A stretch of DNA of 25,563 nucleotides from Mesotaenium endlicherianum (Eukaryota > Streptophyta > Zygnematophyceae > Zygnematales > Mesotaeniaceae), in the NCBI GenBank assembly GCA_009602735.1, contig WELA01003517.1, positions 209,208 to 234,770 of the forward strand. The letters are read 5' to 3'. Positions 8,835-18,373 of the stretch are shown piece by piece; within the stretch, counting starts at the first letter, position 1, and every line of letters begins with the position of its first letter. The translations under genes were made by a program, and so were the position numbers. The notes beneath the pieces are model-generated. The model worked only from the letters and a program-made list of their open reading frames with translations. It ran no database searches and was not told the DNA's origin.

Positions 8835-11800
8835 GAGGATGCGAGAGATAGTGAGTCGTCACTAGCTGCCCTCGTAGCAGGTATTATGGGTCTTGCTGAA
8901 CTGGATTCACTATGCATGCCTGACAACCAGATAAAGGAGACCATCAGCAATATAGACGTCCAGAGAGTGCACTCTTTGGATGCTCTTGTTCCATCTGATG
9001 TCCAACATTTCTTTGCTAAGTCGAGAGAACAATGCGAAAGTCAGGAAAAGACAGTCCCCCCTATCCTACTGCATTGCATGATTGCAGGTAGGAAGGTGAG
9101 GGCATTTGTTGACGGAGGGGCGTCACATACTTTTATCCACAAGGACTTAGTTAAGCGGCTAAGGCTGCCTACTGTCACCCAAGGGAATAGAAAAATATTC
9201 CTTGGAGATGCCTCAAGTATCCCGGGAGGAGTTATAACCAAGCCTATTGAGGTCCAGTTAGGTTCTGGCATTGCAGTTCTAACTGAAACGCTTACATTTG
9301 AGGTACTCAACACTGGCTTTTATGATCTCGTGCTAGGCAGGTCCTGGCTTAATAGACATCAAGCTGAAGTGTGTTGGAGCAGAGGTACAGTTAAAGTGAG
9401 AGGAGCCAGTGATGGGCAGACTGACTTGGCACCCACCAGTGCTCTTCCTCTTGTCCTGTGTGGATGGCAAATGAAGGAAAAGAAGAGGCTTCCAGAAGGA
9501 TGCAAGTTGCTGAATACAATGGAGTTTGTCAAAAGCTGGAACCAGAAGGAAGACAGAATGTTCTGTCTGCTGCTAAGAGAGCTACCTCCTCAACCTGAAG
9601 AAGTGGTTGAGAAATAGGTAAGCCCACCGGAGCATCCTACTGCTGCAAAAATCGTTGCTCAGTACACGGATGTATTTAATATGCCTCCAGGACTACCCCT
9701 AAAGAGGGAAGTAGATCATAGGATTGATTTATTACCTGGGAGTCAGCCACCCTGGCAACGCACTTATGGCTTGTCTTATGTGGAGAGCGAGGAGTTGAAA
9801 ACACAAATTGCAGAGCTTGAGGAAAATGGTTATATTTCTCCCAGTAAATCACCTTACGGCGCACCCATCCTATTTGTTAAGAAAAAGGATGGCAGTATGC
9901 GGATGTGTGTGGATTACAGAGCCCTGAACAGAATTACAGTAAAGAACAAGTATGCTTTACCCAGAATCGAGGACTTGCTTGATACCCTGTCTGGCGCTAA
10001 GGTGTTCAGTAAGATAGATCTCAAGAGTGGTTATCATCAAATCAGAATTGCTGAGGGGGATGAACACAAGACTGCTTTCCGCACACGTTATGGACACTAT
10101 GAGTTCAACGTGATGCCATTTGGACTGACTAATGCTCCTGCTACCTTCATGGGTGCTATGAATGACATTTTCAGACCTTATTTGGATAAGTTTGTGCAAG
10201 TTTTCCTGGATGATATTTTAATTTTCTCTAAAGATGAAGCTCAGCACACTGAACACTTAAAGAAAGTGCTGGACACTCTGCGGAAAAATCACTTGTATGC
10301 TAAAATGAGCAAGTGTGATTTCTTTAAGGAAAGTATTGAATTCTTAGGCCACGTTGTCAGTAAAGAGGGCATCAGTGTGGATCCTAAGAAAGTCCAGACC
10401 ATAAGGGACTGGACAGTACCACAGTCTGTCTTTGAAGTTAGATCTTTCCTCGGGTTGGCTAACTACTATAGGAGATTTATTGAGAATTATTCCACAAAGG
10501 CCGATAAACTGACTGACCTTACTAAGAAAGACATAGGGTATGTGTGGGGGGAAGAGCTAGGGTATGTGTGGGGGGAAGAGCAGCNTTGCCTTCCAGACCA
10601 TTAAAGATGCCCTTTGTTCTGCCCCAGTGCTAGCCATGTATGACCCCAGCAAACCGGTGCAGGTGGTTACTGATGCCTCTGACTTTGCCATGGGTGCTAT
10701 TTTGTTGCAGCCTGCTGACAAAACCACAAAGGATGGTAAGGTACGGCAGGAGTGGCATCCTGTGTTGTATGAGTCTATGAAATTTAATCCAGCGGAGATT
10801 AATTACTCAGTGCATGATAAAGAGCTGCTAGCTATCATTCATGTACTCAAACAGTGGAGAGCATACTTACATGGTAAGGCTTTTAAGGTGATTACAGATC
10901 ATCTAGCTCTGACCCACTTTCAGAAGAAGTCCAAGCTGTCGAGGAGGGAGAACCGCTGGAGCCAGATGCTGGAGCAGTTCCAAGTCCAAATCGACTACAA
11001 ACCAGGGAAGTTGAATCCTGCTGATGCACTCTCTAGAAGACCTGACTTGCAAGAAAGAAACTTTAGTCAGCATGCTGTAGATAAAGTCCTGTGTGCACTC
11101 ACTTCACTAAAGGTGAAAAAGTCCTTCCTTGAACAACTTAGGAAAGCCTACCTTTTTGACCCAACATTTGAGCCCAGCCCCACTACTGGTATGTGTTGTG
11201 CTACTACACTCGGGTATAAGCTTAAGGGAGGGGTCTGGGTGAATGAAACCACTTAAGGCAGGTTGAAGCTGGTCATTCCTAACGACTTGGAAATAAGGTC
11301 TCTCTTACTGAGTCAAGCTCATAACAGTCTCCTGGGTGGACATTTGGGGCAGGCCAAAACTGTTGGCAAACTGGCAAAACATTATCATTGGGAAGGGTTA
11401 CCCCGGGAGGTCTTGAAATATGTTAAGTCCTGTGACCAGTGTCAGAGAAATAAGTCTCGGCACAAACCACCCGGAGGTCTCTTGCAACCGCTGTCCATCC
11501 CAGCTGGACGCTGGGAAACTATATCCATGGACTGGGTGGTCTCACTACCAAGAACTGCCAATGGGCATGATTCAATACTGGTAGTCGTGGATAAACTGAC
11601 AAAAATGGTCATTTTTATCCCCACAACTGTCAAAGTGACTGCACTCGAAACAGCGAGACAGTTCTACAACCATGTAGTATGCCAACATGGGCTCCCTTCT
11701 AATATCATCTCAGACAGAGACTCAAAATTCACCTCTAAGTTCTGGAGAGCTTTAATGGGGTTAANAGTTAATGGGAGTCNAACAGATGCTCAGCACAGCA

Positions 11801-12630
11801 AATCACCCTCAGACTGATGGGCAGACTGAAAGAACTAACCGAGTTCTGCAGGAGGTGCTCAGAGCATATATTAACCAAAAACAAGATAATTGGGATGACC
11901 TGTTGCCTCAACTTCAGTTTGCGGTCAACAGTGCGGTGCACACGTCAACGGGCAAGACTCCTTTTGAACTCAGCCTGGGTAGAGTCCCTAAGTCTCCTTT
12001 AGATGTCCTGGGGGAGTCCTTAACTTGCCCTGAAGGGATTGACAACCCGGTCTCCCTCCAGTTAACTCAGAAGTTTGCTGACACCCTGTCAGAATTCCAA
12101 CAAAACCTGCACAAGGCCCAAGAAAACCAACAAAAATACGCTAATCAACACCGTCGGGAACTGACATTTTCCAAGGGGGATTTAGTCAAACTGCATTCTT
12201 AGCACCTGTACCTCCCTGGTGTGGTCAAGAAAAAGCTTGGCCCTGTCTGGGTCGGTCCATATTCGGTGGTACGTCGTATCGGTCAGAATGCTTACAAGCT
12301 GAACATGTCAGCTGAATACAAGATCACCCGGTCTTTAATGTCTCCTTCCTGGAACCATACATCAAAGGTGATACACTGTTCACAGGTCGGTTACCTGTCC
12401 AACCGGGACCGGTCCCCGCTGTCCGAGACGGCGACCCTGAGGAATATGAGGTCGATGAGATTTTAGACGCTCGCTCGGTCCGTCGATCGTCTAAATATGT
12501 CATGAAGTACCTCATCCGATGGAAGGGTTACGATGCCTCTGGGGACACTTGGGAATTTAAAGACCAGCTGACCATTGCCAAAGGGGCGTTGAAACATTTC
12601 CACCTTCGGGCGGCAGGGGCACCGCCCTAA
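8793..12630 (+). pseudogene. pol: Pol of element B, broken by stops and frameshifts
   Basis: Protease, RT (FLDD), RNase H, integrase (HHCC and DDE) and chromodomain are all recognisable and near-identical to the intact pol of A, but the frame is broken. Stops: AAG to TAG at 9615-9617, TCA to TAA at 11254-11256, CAG to TAG at 12200-12202. Frame breaks: near N 10585, just after an in-frame 24-bp tandem duplication (10534-10557 and 10558-10581); a small insertion with N at 11765 and 11780 inside the integrase core; and a 1-nt loss near 12322 before the chromodomain. The stops should be real mutations. The lesions at N bases may be assembly errors. Pol from this copy cannot be functional as read. 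Confidence 0.92.
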
Positions 12631-12922
12631 CTGTCCCTTCAGTAGACATGGGAAGGTGACAGGAGGTCCTGTCTCCATATAAGTTGGAGGGGGATGTGAC
12701 AGTTAGTGACAGTTGTGACAGGCAGCCCACCTTTAGATTTATGTTGGAGGGAGTGGTATTCTCTGATCACCATATTACACACTCAACCTGCGCTCACACT
12801 CACTTGCTCTCTCATGCAATTTTTCCTTATATTCACTCACACCAGGTATTCCACGCTAGGAACTCTCTCGATCGCGTCCCTCTTCATCAAGGGCACTCAG
12901 TAGCGGCAAAATATCATGACTT
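12631..12922 (+). other. pol-ORF3 spacer of element B with hairpin and relic polypurine tract
   Basis: Holds the same hairpin as in A (GACAGG/CCTGTC, 12658-12673), then ATAAGTTGGAGGGGGA (12679-12694) directly followed by TGTGACAG. The tract repeats the one at the true 3' LTR (ATAAGTTGGAGGGA, 14687-14700). A third, weaker copy, ATGTTGGAGGGAGTGG, is at 12741-12756. After about 12710 the sequence no longer resembles that of A. Confidence 0.6.
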
Positions 12923-12953
12923 CACTAACTGCATTGTGTTTATGATTGAGCAG
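12923..12953 (+). promoter_or_regulatory. Candidate 3' splice site before ORF3 of element B
   Basis: Branch-point-like CACTAAC (12923-12929), then a CAG acceptor ending at 12953, then one G and the ORF3 ATG at 12955. Spacing is within one base of that in element A, although the surrounding sequence differs. Confidence 0.5.
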
Positions 12954-12954
12954 G

Positions 12955-14616
12955 ATGACTCAAAAGTCAAAACTCAAGAGGAAGAGAAGGGCGGAAGTGG
13001 CACATGCAGAATACTTGCAATTCCGTGGAGACATCGAATCATCTTCCATCTCCGCTCGGGAATCACAACGACTCCAACAACAGCGGGAGGCACAGAAGAA
13101 GAAGGAGGAGGAGGAACAGGCCAGACTGAGGCAGGAAGAAATGGACAGAAAAGCTGCAGAGGAGGCCAAGAAAGCAGAGGAGGAGAGGCAAGCTGAGGAG
13201 AAGCGGAAGCAGCAGGCTGAAGAAGAAGAACAGAGGAGAATCAGCAGCTACCGCTACACGGTGCTGGGCAAGGGCTTTGATCTACTGGAGGAGGCCTTCA
13301 AGTATGCCCAGAGAAGTCGCAGTGAGTCGCAGAAGGAAATCCTCCAGAAGGAAGGGGAGACATCTGAAAACTTTGACAAGTATATAGAGGTCAGCACAGG
13401 GCTCCTCCTCTACCACGGTTACGCCAGGATGGTAGGATATACAATCGGAGAGGCCAAGACAATGGCCCAGGTGAACGAAGCAGGAGCTGTCTCGATTCTT
13501 GGTATCTGGGGGGCAGATAGGGTCATCAGAATGATCCCCATGGATGCGGACAGCTTCAAGGACTCAACACCCCATAACAGGTTCAAGGCCATGTACAACG
13601 AGGTGGAGAGGAGGAGCTGGGAATTCGTGGCCAGGGAAACCAGTCAGCTAGACTTTGCAGGGCACTGGTACCTTTGTACTCTTAAAAGGACAGACCCTGC
13701 CTTCTTCCAAAAGCCCACTGATTGGCGGTGGATGACCATCAACATGAGGGACCAGCAGAATAACAGGGTGACGGATGAGGATTTCTTGACAGACCTGAAG
13801 GGGAACATAGTATTGCCCCCTCACATTGCGGCTTGGGACCCAAGATTGGATGGAGTCAGAGACTGCATGAGCCAGGAGATGCAGGGGGACAGAAGCAGGG
13901 CCCGAGAGTCATTCTCCAAAGGGAAGCACGCTTATGCCAAATGGGCAAGCAAGCAGGGGGAAAAGGACCTCTATGCGATCCGGACTCAGCAGCCCCCACC
14001 AGCACCCAAAAGGGGAAGGTCAGTAGGATATTCTGTTTCTCGGGAAGAGCTGGAGCAGCTGACAGAAGAGACTCCAGAAGTCTCAGAGGAACCCGGGGAC
14101 GGCGAGGAGGAGGAGTCAGAGGAAGACGAGGAGGAAGGCGAGGAGGAGGACACTAGCGCCGCCGTGATCCTGACGCCTGCCACATCCCCCATAAGGGAGA
14201 AGACGGGGTTGGCCATGCAGCAACTCGCTGAAGAGGAGGATATCACTTGGCTGGGGACTGCCAGAGGACAGACCCCATCTCCAGGCAAGGAGACCCAGTC
14301 AGACAGGGCAGACAGGAGGGCTGCTCGGGAGATAGCCAGAGGTCTGCCAGCATCTCCCTCGCAGAGAGGGCATGTACCCTTGGCTCATGTCATGCAACAT
14401 CCTTCTGGGATGCCGGTATACGTACCTGTCAGTTTGAGGGCTGCCCAGGAGAAGGCTGCCTCCCTCCAAACTGTGCAGGAGGAAACAGCCCAGTTACTGC
14501 GTTCTCCACGGGGTCCTTACACGGAACCTCCCTCTCTGACAGGCTTCAGAAGACCCCAAGACAGGAGGAGGTCTGGCTCCCCTGAGTATAGAGCCTCAGG
14601 GACATCTCCCTCCTAA
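12955..14616 (+). CDS. ORF3 of element B: coiled-coil protein of unknown function, intact
   Basis: A 553-aa ORF from the ATG just after the likely splice acceptor. Residues 1-95 are charged (K/E/R/Q) and probably coiled coil. About 98-345 is the domain shared with ORF3 of A (YRYTV, YNEVERRSWE, PTDWRWMT, LPPHIAAWDPRL, SKGKHA). Residues about 375-401 are almost all Glu and Asp, and the tail is Pro/Ser/Arg-rich. No membrane segment or signal peptide is visible. Identity to the A protein is roughly 40-50% by eye in the shared domain, in contrast with near-identical gag-pol. The ORF has no lesion even though pol of the same copy has at least six. Function unknown: a structural, trafficking or host-interaction role would fit, without direct evidence. 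Confidence 0.85.
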   Translation: MTQKSKLKRKRRAEVAHAEYLQFRGDIESSSISARESQRLQQQREAQKKKEEEEQARLRQEEMDRKAAEEAKKAEEERQAEEKRKQQAEEEEQRRISSYRYTVLGKGFDLLEEAFKYAQRSRSESQKEILQKEGETSENFDKYIEVSTGLLLYHGYARMVGYTIGEAKTMAQVNEAGAVSILGIWGADRVIRMIPMDADSFKDSTPHNRFKAMYNEVERRSWEFVARETSQLDFAGHWYLCTLKRTDPAFFQKPTDWRWMTINMRDQQNNRVTDEDFLTDLKGNIVLPPHIAAWDPRLDGVRDCMSQEMQGDRSRARESFSKGKHAYAKWASKQGEKDLYAIRTQQPPPAPKRGRSVGYSVSREELEQLTEETPEVSEEPGDGEEEESEEDEEEGEEEDTSAAVILTPATSPIREKTGLAMQQLAEEEDITWLGTARGQTPSPGKETQSDRADRRAAREIARGLPASPSQRGHVPLAHVMQHPSGMPVYVPVSLRAAQEKAASLQTVQEETAQLLRSPRGPYTEPPSLTGFRRPQDRRRSGSPEYRASGTSPS

Positions 14617-14665
14617 TGGCAGTAGGCTGGGGACGGAAGGGACAGCACGCTGTTATTAGTGTTAG

Positions 14666-14684
14666 TGTTGTCGAGGCGACAACA
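14666..14684 (+). other. Hairpin just upstream of the 3' polypurine tract
   Basis: TGTTGTCG and CGACAACA form a perfect 8-bp stem with a 3-nt loop in the short 3' untranslated region after ORF3, a few bases before the polypurine tract. The role is unknown. The equivalent part of A is outside the window. Confidence 0.55.
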
Positions 14685-14686
14685 TG

Positions 14687-14701
14687 ATAAGTTGGAGGGA
14701 T
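14687..14701 (+). other. Polypurine tract of element B
   Basis: ATAAGTTGGAGGGAT lies immediately before the TG of the 3' LTR at 14702, the expected place for plus-strand DNA priming. It is purine-rich but interrupted by TT. Confidence 0.75.
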
Positions 14702-15422
14702 TGTAATGAATCAGTATAATAGTTGATATAATATTCATTTAAATATAAAAGTTAATTATGTTCAGCCTGCTGAACTCTAGTTAATAATCAGTCTGCTGGA
14801 CTTCATATTCAATGTCAGTTTAATGACTCGGCCAAAAGCAGCAGGCTGAAGTCAACTTAAGTCAGCTTGCTGACACATTCTTCGACAGCCAGCTGACTTC
14901 CGTACTCGGTAGCAGCGAACTGCCTCGATATGCATCTAAGTGTGGTATGCTAGATGAATGGCCAGACGACATCCCTATGATGGATGGCGATTCGGGATGA
15001 TGGGAGATGGCGGTGGATTTGGTTAACCGAGGTCCTACCAATGTGGTCAACTCCCGGGTAGGCGGTGCCATCGCACTGACCGTTGAACAATAAACTCATT
15101 TTATGTACATATGCTAGGCATTGCTCTCGAGTTCGTCATTCGAAAACGAGGCCAACTCTCTTGTACAGCTTACTGAGAGCGACCTGAATCCAAGGCAAGA
15201 AGCCATTGATACGCACTGTCTTCTAACCTTGCTTATGTATGAGTTTACTGATTGGCATTATTGATGCTAGTTTACTCGCATTTGACTCACGAGTATTATT
15301 CACTGCTAGTGTGTTGTCCTTTGCCGTTAAACCAGTTAACGGAAAATACCATAAAGATTACTTGCTGATATAAAGATCTTTATTAATTGTTAATCGCCTA
15401 TTTGGTAAGTCGATTCATTACA
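14702..15422 (+). repeat. 3' LTR of element B (721 bp)
   Basis: Starts TGTAATGAATC and ends GATTCATTACA, an exact 11-bp terminal inverted repeat. Preceded by the polypurine tract and homologous to the inverted LTR at 6926-7645. The U3 part has palindromes GTTCAGC-CT-GCTGAAC (14760-14775) and GTCAGC-TT-GCTGAC (14861-14874), plus half-related copies at 14789-14800 and 14839-14850. AATAAA is at 15089-15094 and TATAAA at 15369-15374. The five bases after it, GACTA, are the expected target duplicate if the other end were visible. Confidence 0.93.
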
Positions 15423-15756
15423 GACTACGCGACGGGCTTTTCCCCCCTATAACAAGAACTAAGTAGCGCAATCGCTTGAGTACGGGGAATGCCCCCCACG
15501 GCTAAGGCCCTTTGGGGTTTCAGCCTGACGAGGGCCTTCAACCCCGTCGGAGTTGGGCCATAGGGGTTTTGGCCATGCGGGGAAAACCTTGCAAGCTCAT
15601 GCTCCCTTTCTGCCCAAATATTCCACCCTTTTGAGGCGAATTCTCACATGCACACAAGCCATATTTAAAAAGGCGCACTAGCTTGTTTGGTCGGTGGCAT
15701 GATCTGTTGCGGCTACAGCGACCAAAACGGATCTATATTGTCAACGCCGATTCGGA
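15423..15756. other. Noncoding flank of element B with a small hairpin
   Basis: No gene is seen. AAGGCCCT (about 15505) and AGGGCCTT (about 15532) can pair over a 19-nt loop. TATTTAAAAAG near 15661 is AT-rich and could be a promoter for the short ORF that follows, but nothing else supports that. Confidence 0.3.
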
Positions 15757-15972
15757 ATGTCAGATTTCGTTCACAAACAAGAGCGACTGGATTTTGAAAA
15801 GTCAATAGCTCTCGCCATTGGAAAGCGATCAGCGAAGGTACTTTGTTGTCTTCCCTGCCTTTTCCTTCTTCGTGATTGGCTGCAATTTCAGTTTCTACGT
15901 CCTCATCCGCCTCGTCTCCGCCTAATGTTTGCTTTGGCTGGCGGAGATGGAGTAAAGTCTGAAGTGGAGTGA
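15757..15972 (+). CDS. Short hypothetical ORF, possible gene start with intron
   Basis: 71 codons from ATG at 15757. The first 27 residues are charged (KQERLDFEKS). A GTACTT donor follows residue 27, and a pyrimidine-rich stretch ends in TTTCAG at about 15892. The intron of about 54 nt would keep the frame. No family is recognised and the length is below what gives confidence, so it may be chance or a gene remnant cut by the neighbouring element C. Confidence 0.2.
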   Translation: MSDFVHKQERLDFEKSIALAIGKRSAKVLCCLPCLFLLRDWLQFQFLRPHPPRLRLMFALAGGDGVKSEVE

Positions 15973-16089
15973 GGCCGAGGATTTAGTTTCTCCGCCCCCT
16001 CACTAGGACCCTCCATACTTAGTTGCATTTCGGGCTATTTTCCCAAACTAGTCTCGGAATGACTCTGCCTGCTCCATAACTTCTTTACT

Positions 16090-16371
16090 CTAGTGCCCCG
16101 CTACTTCCACGTGAATAGCTTCCGTAGGTGCACCACACTTGAGTCTCTGCCCATTTGCCAAACTTGCCTCGTTAGGCTTATAATGCTTCTGCACAGGGAT
16201 TTGCCACTCTTTCACCAGCTTCTTGTGCACAAAGTTTGCACTTGCGTCACTGGCGACCATACACTTTGCCTTGTTGTCGTTGACTACTCCTTCCATGACA
16301 ATAGGCTTGTCCACATCTTGTCTTTCGCTTCTCGGCAGGCTCAAGGGGATAATTGGCAGTAGACACCCCAT
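16090..16371 (-). pseudogene. Degenerate aspartic protease fragment of element C
   Basis: On the minus strand, following gag in another frame, a 93-codon ORF contains ASDASANFVHKKLV. This resembles the Gypsy protease pattern (hydrophobic)-DSGA-(T/S)-NFI but with a damaged active-site triad. The downstream text still looks protease-like (LANGQRLKCG). Homology ends near 16090, and no RT or integrase follows. Confidence 0.6.
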
Positions 16372-16377
16372 AACGAC

Positions 16378-17418
16378 TTACTGGCATCCTTCTTTTTTCT
16401 GTTGCTGAGATTGCTTCGCCTTCACACAACAGTCGCGAGCGAAATGCCCAGGCTTGCCACATTTAGAGCATAATCCTCTTGGCTTATAATTTTGCTGCCT
16501 ACGCTGATTCTGAACAAGTCCCAACTCCATCGGTCCTGGACCTTGAACACTCGTGCTTGGCGCTTGAGATCCCAAGTGTCGATGTTCTCCAAAGTTGTGG
16601 CTGTCCCACTGCCTCTGACTATACTCCACAGCGTCGACCCTCGTCGCCAATGCCATCATTTCTCCAAGACTGGTAGGGTTCTTGAGCGCCACTTCCTTGG
16701 CCACAATTGGCATGAGTCCCCTCTTGAACTTGTCCGTCATCTCTGACTCGTGCATGGATGGACATTGAAGCACCAGCTCGTTGAAGCGCGATACATACTC
16801 CTGAACGCTTCCTTGTTGACGTAGGCGTACCAATGGATCTTGAGTGTTAGCCTCGGGTTCAATAGGTTGAATTTGCCTCTTCAAGCCTTCAAAGAGCTCA
16901 TCAATAGCAGGAACTCCAAATAGCTGCTCCTCTCGCTCATACCAAGCTCCACCACTTTTCTTCAACAAAGTAATCACGAAGGCGACTTGCCTGTCGGGCG
17001 TGAGCGCAGAATACTCCATAAACTTCTTCACTCCAAAAATTCATTGATGAACAGGCGGTGATCCACGCTCTCCAGTATACACTTCAGGCTTAGGTGCACG
17101 CACTCCCAATGCGGGTGGAAAAACTTGTTGCACCTTTGATTGAACATGGATTGGTGATACAGCAGATTGCAGGTGCCGAACTCGTCGAAGCGGCAGTTTT
17201 AACAACAACAAAGCACTCTATACCTCCGCGCGCATATTTTGTTGAAACTGGGTGTAAACTTCTCCTCCAATTGCAGTTGCCATTTGCCTTAGCATCGCCT
17301 ACATCTCTTGTTGCTCTCTGGTCATTGTTGGTGCTGTCTGCTGCTCCACGCTCTCAACATGCTCGACATGTTCGCCTCCTCCAGCTGCCGACTGCAACTC
17401 CACAATATAATATGAAAA
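16378..17418 (-). pseudogene. gag: Gag pseudogene of element C (second Ty3/Gypsy family)
   Basis: One minus-strand frame reads as Gag from 17418 to the stop at 16378, with three in-frame stops: TAG at 17301-17299, TAG at 17220-17218 and TGA at 17043-17041. The uninterrupted part (from 17031) carries the Gag domain (LLKKSGGAWYEREEQ, VQEYVSRFNELVLQCP) and a CCHC knuckle, CSKCGKPGHFARDC. Upstream of the TGA the typical phrase PEVYTGERG is present. The sequence is clearly different from the gag of A and B. It is a decayed fragment with no pol. Confidence 0.85.
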
Positions 17419-17422
17419 CTAA

Positions 17423-18373
17423 CCCAGCTCCAATACTAGATGAAAGGGGCGGAGTGCTCTAGTGGAATTGTAGTGACTCACAAGGAACAAAGCTAGTGGC
17501 AATCATACTCTGGATTGCAGTGGCATATCACTAAGAAAGCTTAGGAAAATCACTCAACATTTTGAATAGCAAGAAAGTGCTTACGAGTGCAACAGGATGA
17601 AAGGCCTCGTCATTACCAACTCGTAGAAATTTACAAAAGTGAAAACTGATAAGAAATAAAGAAGTTATGCCTATTTAGAGTTTTCTACAACGACTGCTCT
17701 CCCTTAGGAGGGAGGGCCGCTTAGCAACGAAATATTTTAGTGTTTGTCATATTGTCCCTTCCAGAATATTTGTGAGTAGGCCAAATCAGCCTCATTTGAC
17801 GTGGCGGACCAATTTGACGTCCACATGCATGCATGGAAATATCTAGAATATATGAGCTGAAGTGCGCTAGGCTAATCCAAAACTTCTAGATTAATCGACC
17901 TCGTCGGCACTCCGCATCAGCCGAAATTACGTGAAGGTTTGAATTCACTATAACGGCCCAGATCGCTCGACGCTGTTGGTCAATCCGATGGTCGCGCTCA
18001 CCGTGAATTAAGGACAGTCGTCGACCAATCTTACACCTAATTAAACTTCAAAAGTTCATAACTTTCTCAATACTTAACCAAATTCGACGAATTTTATATC
18101 GAAATGATTACAAACATGCACTCTACACTTCTATGACCTTACACCCTTGCTCCTAGCACTCTGAACACCTACAACCCATATTGGGGCAGATTCCATACTT
18201 TTTGTGAAAAATATGGCTTCAAATCAGTTCCAGCAGAACTAGTAGTGTGTGTATTATATTTTACAAGCCTGTCTGTGGAAGGAGCCACAGGGTCCCAATT
18301 TTGCTTATCTTCTGGTGGTGTGCATACAAAGCATAATTTATTGCATGTACCCGGCCCAACCTAGTCTTTTCAA
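17423..18373. other. Noncoding stretch, possible LTR relics of element C or another Gypsy element
   Basis: Just upstream of gag C the minus strand reads GTATTGGAGCTGGG (17436-17423), which could be a worn tRNA-iMet primer site (GTATCAGAGC), so an LTR should begin near 17445. Around 17950 the plus strand has TAACGGCCCAG, and around 18055 TTCATAACTTTCTCAATACT, phrases reminiscent of Gypsy LTRs. I could not define both ends. No ORF is convincing here. Confidence 0.3.

Larger units (their letters stand above)
7646..15422 (+). mobile_element. Element B: 5'-truncated, pol-defective Ty3/Gypsy retrotransposon with intact ORF3
   Basis: This plus-strand copy of the same family starts abruptly inside gag at 7646, next to the LTR of A, and ends at its own 3' LTR. 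gag is open, pol carries three stops and at least three frame breaks, and ORF3 is open. B's 5' LTR and gag N-terminus are expected on the far side of A, beyond the window's left edge, if A inserted into B. gag-pol is nearly identical in DNA to A; LTR and ORF3 are not. Three single N bases fall in its pol. Confidence 0.92.

Noticed and set aside
13833-14288. ORFs in other frames inside ORF3 of element B
   Set aside because: They lie over the repetitive GAG/GAA acidic block, where all frames tend to stay open.
1-15422. Self-integration (autointegration) of one element as the cause of the inverted pair
   Set aside because: ORF3 and the LTRs of the two arms are too different to come from a single cDNA; two elements are needed.
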